The position numbers were made by a program, and so were the translations under genes. This document shows, one piece after another, positions 42,501 through 54,897 of a DNA stretch of 64,000 nucleotides. The DNA is from Megachile rotundata (Eukaryota; Arthropoda; Insecta; Hymenoptera; Megachilidae): assembly GCF_050947335.1 (NCBI RefSeq), contig NW_027473316.1:496001-560000 (forward strand). Direction: 5' to 3'. The notes below the pieces were generated by a model that saw nothing but the letters and a program-made list of their open reading frames with translations, was not told where the DNA came from and searched no databases. Positions within the stretch are counted from its first letter, which is position 1. Each line of letters opens with the position of its first letter.

Positions 42501-44420
42501 ATTGTATGATTGTGATTGTATGATTGTGATTGTATGATTGTGATTGTATGATTGTGATTGTATGATAGTAATTGTATGATTGTGATTGTATGATTGTGAT
42601 TGTATGATTGTGATTGTATGATAGTTATTGTATGATTGTTTCTGTATGATTGTGATTGTATGATTATGATTGTATGATTGTGATTGTATGATTGTGATTG
42701 TGTGATTGCGATTGTGAGATTGTGATTGTATGATCGTGATTGTATGATCGTGATTGTGAGATTGTGGTTGTATGATTGTGATTGTATGATTGTGATTGTA
42801 TGATAGTAATTGTATGATTGTGATAGTATGATTGCGATTGTATGATTGTGATTGTATGATTGTGATTGTATGATTGTGATCGTATGATTGTGATTCTTTG
42901 ATTGCGATTGTATGATTGTGATTGTATGATTGCGATTGTGTGATTGTGATTGCATGATTGTGATTGTATGATAGTGATTGTATGATAGTGATAGTATGAT
43001 TGTGATTGTATGATTGCGATTGTATGATTATGATTGAATGATTGTGATTGTATGACTGTGATTGTGTGATTGTGATTGTGAGATTGTGATTGTATGATTT
43101 TGATTGTATGATCGTGATTGTGAGATTGTGATTGTATGATTGTGATTGTATGATTGTGATTGTATGATTGTGATTGTATGATTGTGATTGTATGATTGTG
43201 ATTGTATGATTGTGATTGTATGATTGTGATTGTATGATTGTGATTGTATGATTGTGATCGTATGATTGTGATTGTATGATTGTGATTGTATGATTGTGCT
43301 TGTATGATTGTGATTGTATGATTGTGATTGTATGATTGTGATTGTATGATTGTGATTGTATGATTGTGATTGTATGATTGTGATTGCATGATTGTGATTG
43401 TATGATTGTGATTGTATGATTGTGATTGTATGATTGTGATTCTGTGATAGTGATTGTATGATTGTTTCTGTATGATTGTGATTGTATGATTGCGATTGTA
43501 TGATTATTATTGTTTGACTGTGATTGTATGATTGTGATTGTGTGATTGTGATTGTGAGATTGTGATTGTATGATCGTGATTGTGAGATTGTGATTGTGAG
43601 ATTGTGATTGTATGATTGTGATTGAATGATTGTGATTGTATTATAGTAATTGTATGATTGTGATTGTATGATTGCGATTGTATGATTGTGATTGTATGAT
43701 TGTGATTGTATGATTGTGATCGTATGATTGTGATTCTTTGATTGCGATTGTATGATTGCGATTGTATGATTGTGATTGTATGATTGTGGTTGTATGATTG
43801 TAGTTGTATGATTGTGATTCTTTCATTGCGATTGTATGATTGTGATTGTATGATTGTGATTTTATGATTGTGATTTTATGATTGTGATTGTATGATTGTG
43901 ATCGTATGATTGTGGTTGTATAATTAAGGTTGTATGATTGTTTCTGTATGATTGTGATTGTATGATTGTGATTGTACGATTGTGATTGTATGATTGTGAT
44001 TGTATGATTGTGATTGTATGATTGCGATTGTATGATTGTGATTGTATGATTGTGATTGTATGATAGTGATTGTATGATAGTGATTGTATGATTGTGATTG
44101 TATGATTGTGATTGTATGATTGCGATTGTATGATTATGATTGAATGATTGTGATTGTATGACTGTGATTGTGTGATTGTGATTGTGAGATTGTGATTGTA
44201 TGATTTTGATTGTATGATGGTGATTGTATGATCGTGATTGTGAGATTGTGATTGTATGATTGTGATTGTATGATTGTGATTGTATGATTGTGATTGTATG
44301 ATTGTGATTGTATGATAGTAATTGTATGATTGTGATTGTATGATTGTGATTGTATGATTGTGATTGTATGATTGTGATTGTATGATTGTGATTGTATGAT
44401 TGTGATCGTATGATTGTGAT
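42501..44420. repeat. Third higher-order family, copy 4 (1.85-kb tandem)
   Basis: The segment 41.1-42.4 kb recurs here at 1848-1862 bp (132-133 units). A GATAGTATG unit at 41140 matches 42988, block B at 41245 matches 43093, the GTAGTTG unit near 41938 matches 43800, the G14T pair at 41996 matches 43858, alpha at 42060 matches 43922 and block B at 42337 matches 44199. Only one unit of length change is visible, which suggests a fairly recent duplication. Confidence 0.87.
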
Positions 44421-44424
44421 GGTA

Positions 44425-45790
44425 TGACTATCATTGTATGATTGTGATTGTATAATTGTGATTGTATGATTGTGATTGTATGGTTGTGATTGTATGATTG
44501 TGATTGTATGATTGTGATTTTATGGTAGTAATTTTATGATTGTGATTGTATGATTGTGATTGTATGATTGTGATTGTATGATTGTGATTGTATGATTGTG
44601 ATTGTATGATTGTGATTGTGTGATTGTGATTGTATGATTGTTTCTGTATGATTGTGATTGTATGATTGCGACTGTATGATTATGATTGTTTGATTGTGAT
44701 TGTATGATTGTGATTGTGTGATTGTGATTGTGAGATTGTGATTGTATGATTGTGATTGTATGATAGTAATTGTACGATTGTGATTGTATGATTGTGATTG
44801 TATGATTGTGATTGTATGATTGTGATTGAATGATTGTGATTGTATGATTGTGATCGTATGATTGTGATGGTATGACTGTGATTGTATGATTGTGATTGTA
44901 TAATTGTGATTGTATGATTGTGATCGTATGATTGTGATTGTATGATTGTGATTGTATGATTGTGATTGTATGGTAGTAAATTTATGATTGTGATTGTATG
45001 ATTGTGATTGTATGATTGTGATCGTATGATTGTGATTCTTTCATTGCGATTGTATGATTGTGATTGTATGATTGTGATTGTATGATTGTGATTGTATGAT
45101 TGTGATTGTATGATTGTGATTGTATGATTGTGATTGTATGATTGTGATCGTATGATTGTGATGGTATGACTATCATTGTATGATTGTGATTGTATAATTG
45201 TGATTGTATGATTGTGATTGTATGGTTGTGATTGTATGATTGTGATTGTATGATTGTGATTTTATGGTAGTAATTTTATGATTGTGATTGTATGATTGTG
45301 ATTGTATGATTGTGATTGTATGATTGTGATTGTATGATTGTGATTGTATGATTGTGATTGTGTGATTGTGATTGTATGATTGTTTCTGTATGATTGTGAT
45401 TGTATGATTGCGACTGTATGATTATGATTGTTTGATTGTGATTGTATGATTGTGATTGTGTGATTGTGATTGTGAGATTGTGATTGTATGATTGTGATTG
45501 TATGATAGTAATTGTACGATTGTGATTGTATGATTGTGATTGTATGATTGTGATTGTATGATTGTGATTGAATGATTGTGATTGTATGATTGTGATCGTA
45601 TGATTGTGATGGTATGACTGTGATTGTATGATTGTGATTGTATAATTGTGATTGTATGATTGTGATCGTATGATTGTGATTGTATGATTGTGATTGTATG
45701 ATTGTGATTGTATGGTAGTAAATTTATGATTGTGATTGTATGATTGTGATTGTATGATTGTGATCGTATGATTGTGATTCTTTCATTGCG
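44425..45790. repeat. 742-bp tandem duplication
   Basis: A rare unit with GACTATCATTG occurs at 44425 and 45167, exactly 742 bp (53 units) apart. The following variants match at the same offset: a G14T unit next to GGTAGTAATTTTATG, a GCGACTG unit (44667 and 45409), a TACG unit, GGTAGTAAATTTATG (near 44971 and 45713) and CTTTCATTGCG (near 45037 and 45779). The right copy then continues to alpha at 45868. I saw no length difference inside the matched stretch. Confidence 0.88.
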
Positions 45791-48700
45791 ATTGTATGAT
45801 TGTGATTGTATGATTGTGATTGTATGATTGTGATTGTATGATTGTGATCGTATGATTGTGGTTGTATAATTAAGGTTGTATGATTGTTTCTGTATGATTG
45901 TGATTGTATGATTGCGATTGTATGATTGTGATTGTATGATTGTGATTGTGTGATTGTGATTGTATGATTGTGATTGCATGATTGTGATTGTATGATTGTG
46001 ATTGTATGATTGTGATTGTATGATGGTGATTGTATGATTGTGATTGTATGATTGTGATTGTATGATTGTGATTGTATGATTGTGATCGTATGATTGTGGT
46101 TGTATAATTAAGGTTGTATGATTGTTTCTGTATGATTGTGATTGTATGATTGCGATTGTATGATTGTGATTGTATGATTGTGATTGTATGATTGTGATCG
46201 CATGATTGTGATTCTTTGATTGCGATTGTATGATTGTGATTGTATGATTGTGATTGTATGATCGTGATTGTGAGATTGTGATTGTGAGATTGTGATTGTG
46301 AGATTGTGATTGTATGATTGTGAATGTATGATTGTGATTGTATGATTGTGATTGTATGATTGTGATTGTATGATTGTGATTGTATGATTGTGATTGTATG
46401 ATTGTGATTGTATGATTGTGATTGCATGATTGTGATTGTATGATTGTGATTGTATGATTGTGATTGTATGATTGTGATTGTATGATTGTGATTGTATGAT
46501 TGTGATTGTATGATTGTGATTGTATGATTGTGATTGCATGATTGTGATTGTATGATTGTGATTGTATGATTGTGATTGTATGATTGTGATTCTATCATTG
46601 CGATTGTATGATTGCGATTGTATGATTGTGATTGTATGATTGTGATTGTGTGATTGTGATTGTATGATTGTGATTGCATGATTGTGATTGTATGATTGTG
46701 ATTGTATGATTGTGATTGTATGATTGTGATTGTATGATTGTGATTGCATGATTGTGATTGTATGATTGTGATTGTATGATTGTGATTGTATGATTGTGAT
46801 TCTTTCATTGCGATTGTATGATTGCGATTGTATGATTGTGATTGTATGATTGCGATTGTATGATTGTGATTGTATGATTGTGATTGTATGATTGCGATTG
46901 TGTGATTGTGATTGTATGATTGTGATTGTATGATAGTGATTGTATGATAGTGATTGTATGATTGTGATTGTATGATTGTGATTGTATGATTGTGATTGTA
47001 TGATTGTGATTGCATGATTGTGATTGTATGATTGTGATTGTATGATTGTGATTGTATGATTGTGATTCTGTGATAGTGATTGTATGATTGTTTCTGTATG
47101 ATTGTGATTGTATGATTGCGATTGTATGATTATTATTGTTTGACTGTGATTGTATGATTGTGATTGTGTGATTGTGATTGTGAGATTGTGATTGTATGAT
47201 CGTGATTGTGAGATTGTGATTGTGAGATTGTGATTGTATGATTGTGATTGAATGATTGTGATTGTATTATAGTAATTGTATGATTGTGATTGTATGATTG
47301 CGATTGTATGATTGTGATTGTATGATTGTGATTGTATGATTGTGATCGTATGATTGTGATTCTTTGATTGCGATTGTATGATTGCGATTGTATGATTGTG
47401 ATTGTATGATTGTGATTGTATGATTGTGGTTGTATGATTGTGATCGTATGATTGTGGTTGTATAATTAAGGTTGTATGATTGTTTCTGTATGATTGTGAT
47501 TGTATGATTGTGATTGTATGATTGTGATTGTATGATTGTGATTGTATGATTGTGATTGTATGATTGTGATTGTATGATTGTGATTGTATGATTGTGATTG
47601 TATGATTGTGATTGTATGATTGCGATTGTATGATTGTGATTGTATGATTGTGATTGTATGATAGTGATTGTATGATAGTGATTGTATGATTGTGATTGTA
47701 TGATTGTGATTGTATGATTGCGATTGTATGATTATGATTGAATGATTGTGATTGTATGACTGTGATTGTGTGATTGTGATTGTGAGATTGTGATTGTATG
47801 ATTTTGATTGTATGATGGTGATTGTATGATCGTGATTGTGAGATTGTGATTGTATGATTGTGATTGTATGATTGTGATTGTATGATTGTGATTGTATGAT
47901 AGTAATTGTATGATTGTGATTGTATGATTGTGATTGTATGATTGTGATTGTATGATTGTGATTGTATGATTGTGATCGTATGATTGTGATGGTATGACTG
48001 TGATTGTATGATTGTGATTGTATAATTGTGATTGTATGATTGTGATTGTATGATTGTGATTGTATGATTGTGATTGTATGATTGTGATTGTATGATTGTG
48101 ATTGTATGGTAGTAATTTTATGATTGTGATTGTATGATTGTGATTGTATGATTGTGATTGTATGATTGTGATTGTATGATTGTGATTGTATGATTGTGAT
48201 TGTATGATTGCGATTGTATGATTGTGATTGTATGATTGTGATTGTATGATAGTGATTGTATGATAGTGATTGTATGATTGTGATTGTATGACTGTGATTG
48301 TATGATTGCGATTGTATGATTATGATTGAATGATTGTGATTGTATGACTGTGATTGTGTGATTGTGATTGTGAGATTGTGATTGTATGATTTTGATTGTA
48401 TGATGGTGATTGTATGATAGAGATTGTATGATAGTGATTGTATGATTGTGATTGTATGACTGTGATTGTATGATTGTGATTGTATGATTGTGATTGTATG
48501 ATAGTAATTGTACGATTGTGATTGTATGATTGTGATTGTATGATTGTGATTGTATGATTGTGATTGAATGATTGTGATTGTATGATTGTGATCGTATGAT
48601 TGTGATGGTATGACTGTGATTGTATGATTGTGATTGTATAATTGTGATTGTATGATTGTGATTGTATGATTGTGATTGTATGATTGTGATTGTATGATTG
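45791..48700. repeat. Start of fourth higher-order family
   Basis: Alphas at 45868 and 46106 form a 238-bp (17-unit) doublet that recurs at 49004/49242, 54618/54856 and 56956/57194. Then come GCATG units interspersed with long near-consensus runs, a CTATCATTGCG unit near 46593, CTTTCATTGCG near 46803, alpha at 47464 and block B at 47797 and 48385. A GATAGAG unit near 48416 replaces the usual ATCG after the second block B. Only satellite units are seen. Confidence 0.84.
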
Positions 48701-51440
48701 TGATTGTATGGTAGTAAATTTATGATTGCGATTGTATGATTGTGATTGTATGGTAGTAAATTTATGATTGTGATTGTATGATTGTGATTGTATGATTGTG
48801 ATCGTATGATTGTGATTCTTTGATTGCGATTGTATGATTGCGATTGTATGATTGTGATTGTATGATTGTGATTGTATGATTGTGGTTGTATGATTGTGAC
48901 TGTATGATTGTGATTCTTTCATTGCGATTGTATGATTGTGATTGTATGATTGTGATTGTATGATTGTGATTGTATGATTGTGATCGTATGATTGTGGTTG
49001 TATAATTAAGGTTGTATGATTGTTTCTGTATGATTGTGATTGTATGATTGCGATTGTATGATTGTGATTGTATGATTGTGATTGTGTGATTGTGATTGTA
49101 TGATTGTGATTGCATGATTGTGATTGTATGATTGTGATTGTATGATTGTGATTGTATGATGGTGATTGTATGATTGTGATTGTATGATTGTGATTGTATG
49201 ATTGTGATTGTATGATTGTGATCGTATGATTGTGGTTGTATAATTAAGGTTGTATGATTGTTTCTGTATGATTGTGATTGTATGATTGCGATTGTATGAT
49301 TGTGATTGTATGATTGTGATTGTATGATTGTGATCGCATGATTGTGATTCTTTGATTGCGATTGTATGATTGTGATTGTATGATTGTGATTGTATGATCG
49401 TGATTGTGAGATTGTGATTGTGAGATTGTGATTGTGAGATTGTGATTGTATGATTGTGATTGTATGATTGTGATTGTATGATTGTGATTGTATGATTGTG
49501 ATTGTATGATTGTGATTGTATGATTGTGATTGTATGATTGTGATTGTATGATTGTGATTGCATGATTGTGATTGTATGATTGTGATTGTATGATTGTGAT
49601 TGTATGATTGTGATTGTATGATTGTGATTGTATGATTGTGATTGTATGATTGTGATTGCATGATTGTGATTGTATGATTGTGATTGTATGATTGTGATTG
49701 TATGATTGTGATTCTTTCATTGCGATTGTATGATTGCGATTGTATGATTGTGATTGTATGATTGTGATTGTGTGATTGTGATTGTATGATTGTGATTGCA
49801 TGATTGTGATTGTATGATTGTGATTGTATGATTGTGATTGTATGATTGTGATTGTATGATTGTGATTGCATGATTGTGATTGTATGATTGTGATTGTATG
49901 ATTGTGATTGTATGATTGTGACTCTTTCATTGCGATTGTATGATTGCGATTGTTTGATTGTGATTGTATGATTGCGATTGTATGATTGTGATTGTATGAT
50001 TGTGATTGTATGATTGCGATTGTGTGATTGTGATTGTATGATTGTGATTGTATGATAGTGATTGTATGATAGTGATTGTATGATTGTGATTGTATGATTG
50101 CGATTGTATGATTGTGATTGTATGATTGTGATTGTATGATTGTGATTGTATGATTGCGATTGTATGATTATGATTGAATGATTGTGATTGTATGACTGTG
50201 ATTGTGTGATTGTGATTGTGTGATTGTGATTGTAAGATTGTGATTGTATGATTTTGATTGTATGATTGTGATTGTATGATTGTGATTGTATGATTGTGAT
50301 TGTATGATTGTGATTGTATGATTGTGATTGTATGATTGTGATTGTATGATTGTGATTGTATGATTGTGATTCTTTGATTGCGATTGTATGATTGCGATTG
50401 TATGATTGTGATTGTATGATTGTGATTGTATGATTGTGGGTGTATGATTGTGATTCTTTCATTGCGATTGTATGATTGTGATTGTATGATTGTGATTGTA
50501 TGATTGTGATTGTATGATTGTGATCGTATGATTGTGGTTGTATAATTAAGGTTTTATGATTGTTTCTGTATGATTGTGATTGTATGATTGTGATTGTATG
50601 ATTGTGATTGTATGATTGTGATTGTATGATTGTGATTGTATGATTGTGATTGTATGATTGTGATTGTATGATTGCGATTGTATGATTGTGATTGTATGAT
50701 TGTGATTGTATGATAGTGATTGTATGATAGTGATTGTATGATTGTGATTGTATGATTGTGATTGTATGATTGCGATTGTATGATTATGATTGTATGATTG
50801 TGATTGTATGATTGTGATTGTATGATTGTGATTGTATGATTGTGATTGCATGATTGTGATTGTATGATTGTGATTGTATGATTGTGATTGTATGATTGTG
50901 ATTGTGTGATAGTGATTGTATGATTGTTTCTGTATGATTGTGATTGTATGATTGCGATTGTACGATTATGATTGTTTGATTGTGATTGTACGATTGTGAT
51001 TGTGTGATTGTGATTATGAGATTGTGATTGTATGATCGTGATTGTGAGATTGTGATTGTGAGATTGTGATTGTATGATTGTGATTGAATGATTGTGATTG
51101 TATGATAGTAATTGTATGATTGTGATTGTATGATTGCGATTGTATGATTGTGATTGTATGATTGTGATTGTATGATTGTGATCGTATGATTGTGATTCTT
51201 TGATTGCGATTGTATGATTGCGATTGTATGATTGTGATTGTATGATTGTGATTGTATGATTGTGGTTGTATGATTGTGACTGTATGATTGTGATTCTTTC
51301 ATTGCGATTGTATGATTGTGATTGTATGATTGTGATTGTATGATTGTGATTGTATGATTGTGATTGTATGATTGTGATTGTATGATTGCGCTTGTATGAT
51401 TGTGGTTGTATGATTGTGATTGTATGATTGTGATTCTTTC
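48701..51440. repeat. Fourth family, long copy 1 (partner at 56.7-59.4 kb)
   Basis: The order of variants matches 56.69-59.38 kb. Matched points are GGTAGTAAATTTATG near 48755, alpha 49004, alpha 49242, block B with TAAG instead of TGAG at 50247, a GTGGGTG unit near 50437, an alpha unit with G14T at 50544, and an ATTATGAG unit at 51013. The offset is 7952 bp at the left and 7938 bp from about 50 kb on, a loss of one unit in the right copy (the block B pair, 50247 and 58171, is offset 7924). The match fades after the CTTTCATTGCG unit near 51434. Confidence 0.86.
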
Positions 51441-52559
51441 ATTGCGATTGTATGATTGTGATTGTATGATTGTGATTGTATGATTGTGATTGTATGATTG
51501 TGATTGTATGATTGTGATTGTATGATTGTGATTGTATGATTGTGATTGTATGATTGTGATTGCATGATAGTGATTGTATGATTGTGATTGTATGATTGTG
51601 ATTGTATGATTGTGATCGTATGATTGTGATTGTATGATTGTGATTGTATGATTGTGCTTGTATGATTGTGATTGTATGATTGTGATTGTATGATTGTGAT
51701 TGTATGATTGTGATTGTATGATTGTGATTGTATGATTGTGATTGTATGATTGTGATTGCATGATTGTGATTGTATGATTGTGATTGTATGATTGTGATTG
51801 TATGATTGTGATTCTGTGATAGTGATTGTATGATTGTTTCTGTATGATTGTGATTGTATGATTGCGATTGTATGATTATTATTGTTTGACTGTGATTGTA
51901 TGATTGTGATTGTGTGATTGTGATTGTGAGATTGTGATTGTATGATCGTGATTGTGAGATTGTGATTGTGAGATTGTGATTGTATGATTGTGATTGAATG
52001 ATTGTGATTGTATTATAGTAATTGTATGATTGTGATTGTATGATTGCGATTGTATGATTGTGATTGTATGATTGTGATTGTATGATTGTGATCGTATGAT
52101 TGTGATTCTTTGATTGCGATTGTATGATTGCGATTGTATGATTGTGATTGAATGATTGTTATTGTATGATTGTGGTTGTATGATTGTGATTCTTTCATTG
52201 CGATTGTATGATTGTGATTGTATGATTGTGATTGTATGATTGTGATTCTGTGATAGTGATTGTTTGATTGTTTCTGTATGATTGTGATTGTATGATTGCG
52301 ATTGTATGATTATTATTGTTTGACTGTGATTGTATGATTGTGATTGTGTGATTGTGATTGTGAGATTGTGATTGTATGATCGTGATTGTGAGATTGTGAT
52401 TGTGAGATTGTGATTGTATGATTGTGATTGAATGATTGTGATTGTATTATAGTAATTGTATGATTGTGATTGTATGATTGCGATTGTATGATTGTGATTG
52501 TATGATTGTGATTGTATGATTGTGATCGTATGATTGTGATTCTTTGATTGCGATTGTAT
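51441..52559. repeat. Two short cassettes between larger repeats
   Basis: A long near-consensus stretch with GCATG units leads to two cassettes that each contain CTGTGATAGTG, TTTCTG, ATTATTATTG and TTTGACTG units (near 51810-51900 and 52245-52330). Each ends in TATTATAGTAATTG and CTTTGATTGCG. They lie about 430 bp apart and resemble the cassettes at 33.5, 37.9, 39.3, 41.6, 43.5 and 47.1 kb. No alpha and no block B occurs. No gene is seen. Confidence 0.8.
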
Positions 52560-54897
52560 GATTGCGATTGTATGATTGTGATTGTATGATTGTGATTGTA
52601 TGATTGTGGTTGTATGATTGTGATTCTTTCATTGCGATTGTATGATTGTGATTGTATGATTGTGATTGTATGATTGTGATTGTATGATTGTGGTCGTATG
52701 ATTGTGGTTGTATAATTAAGGTTGTATGATTGTTTCTGTATGATTGTGATTGTATGATTGTGATTGTATGATTGTGATTGTATGATTGTGATTGTATGAT
52801 TGTGATTGTATGATTGTGATTGTATGATTGTGATTGTATGATTGTGATTGTATGATTGTGATTGTATGATTGTGATTGTATGATTGTGATTGTATGATTG
52901 TGATTGTATGATTGTGATTGTATGATTGTGATTGTATGATTGTGATTGTATGATTGCGATTGTATGATTGCGATTGTATGATTGTGATTGTATGATAGTG
53001 ATTGTATGATAGTGATTGTATGATTGTGATTGTATGATTGTGATTGTATGATTGCGATTGTATGATTATGATTGTATGATTGTGATTGTATGATTGTGAT
53101 TGTATGATTGTGATTGTATGATTGTGATTGCATGATTGTGATTGTATGATTGTGATTGTATGATTGTGATTGTATGATTGTGATTGTGTGATAGTGATTG
53201 TATGATTGTTTCTGTATGATTGTGATTGTATGATTGCGATTGTATGATTATGATTGTTTGATTGTGATTGTACGATTGTGATTGTGTGATTGTGATTGTA
53301 TGATTGTGATTGTATGATTGCGATTGTATGATTGTGATTGTATGATTGTGATTGTATGATAGTGAGTGTATGATAGTGATTGTATGATTGTGATTGTATG
53401 ATTGTGATTGTATGATTGCGATTGTATGATTATGATTGAATGATTGTGATTGTATGACTGTGATTGTGTGATTGTGATTGTGAGATTGTGATTGTATGAT
53501 TTTGATTGTATGATGGTGATTGTATGATCGTGATTGTGAGATTGTGATTGTATGATTGTGATTGTATGATTGTGATTGTATGATTGTGATTGTATGATAG
53601 TGATTGTATGATTGTGATTGTATGATTGTGATTGTATGATTGTGATTGTATGATTGTGATTGTATGATTGTGATTGTATGATTGTGAACGTATGATTGTG
53701 ATGGTATGACTGTGATTGTATGATTGTGATTGTATAATTGTGATTGTATGATTGTGATTGTATGATTGTGATTGTATGATTGTGATTGTATGATTGTGAT
53801 TGTATGGTAGTAATTTTATGATTGTGATTGTATGATTGTGATTGTATGATTGTGATTGTATGATTGTGATTGTATGATTGTGATTGTATGATAGTGATTG
53901 TATGATAGTGATTGTATGATTGTGATTGTATGACTGTGATTGTATGATTGCGATTGTATGATTATGATTGAATGATTGTGATTGTATGACTGTGATTGTG
54001 TGATTGTGATTGTGAGATTGTGATTGTATGATTTTGATTGTATGATGGTGATTGTATGATCGTGATTGTGAGATTGTGATTGTATGATTGTGATTGTATG
54101 ATTGTGATTGTATGATTGTGATTGTATGATTGTGATTGTATGATTGTGATTGTATGATAGTAATTGTACGATTGTGATTGTATGATTGTGATTGTATGAT
54201 TGTGATTGTATGATTGTGATTGTATGATTGTGATTGTATGATTGTGATCGTATGATTGTGATGGTATGACTGTGATTGTATGATTGTGATTGTATAATTG
54301 TGATTGTATGATTGTGATTGTATGATTGTGATTGTATGATTGTGATTGTATGATTGTGATTGTATGGTAGTAAATTTATGATTGTGATTGTATGATTGTG
54401 ATTGTATGATTGTGATCGTATGATTGTGATTCTTTGATTGCGATTGTATGATTGCGATTGTATGATTGTGATTGTATGATTGTGATTGTATGATTGTGGT
54501 TGTATGATTGTGACTGTATGATTGTGATTCTTTCATTGCGATTGTATGATTGTGATTGTATGATTGTGATTGTATGATTGTGATTGTATGATTGTGATCG
54601 TATGATTGTGGTTGTATAATTAAGGTTGTATGATTGTTTCTGTATGATTGTGATTGTATGATTGCGATTGTATGATTGTGATTGTATGATTGTGATTGTG
54701 TGATTGTGATTGTATGATTGTGATTGCATGATTGTGATTGTATGATTGTGATTGTATGATTGTGATTGTATGATGGTGATTGTATGATTGTGATTGTATG
54801 ATTGTGATTGTATGATTGTGATTGTATGATTGTGATCGTATGATTGTGGTTGTATAATTTAGGTTGTATGATTGTTTCTGTATGATTGTGATTGTAT
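52560..54897. repeat. 2338-bp tandem duplication, copy 1
   Basis: Every landmark here recurs exactly 2338 bp (167 units) downstream: the A11G+T13C unit (52690), alpha 52714, a GAGTG unit (53362), block B 53495, GAACG (53684), block B 54027, alpha 54618, GCATG (54726) and the mutated alpha 54856. Constant offset throughout means no unit gain or loss. I found at least three single-base differences between copies. The left breakpoint lies between a GCG unit (52564/54902) and the sequence just before it. Confidence 0.9.
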
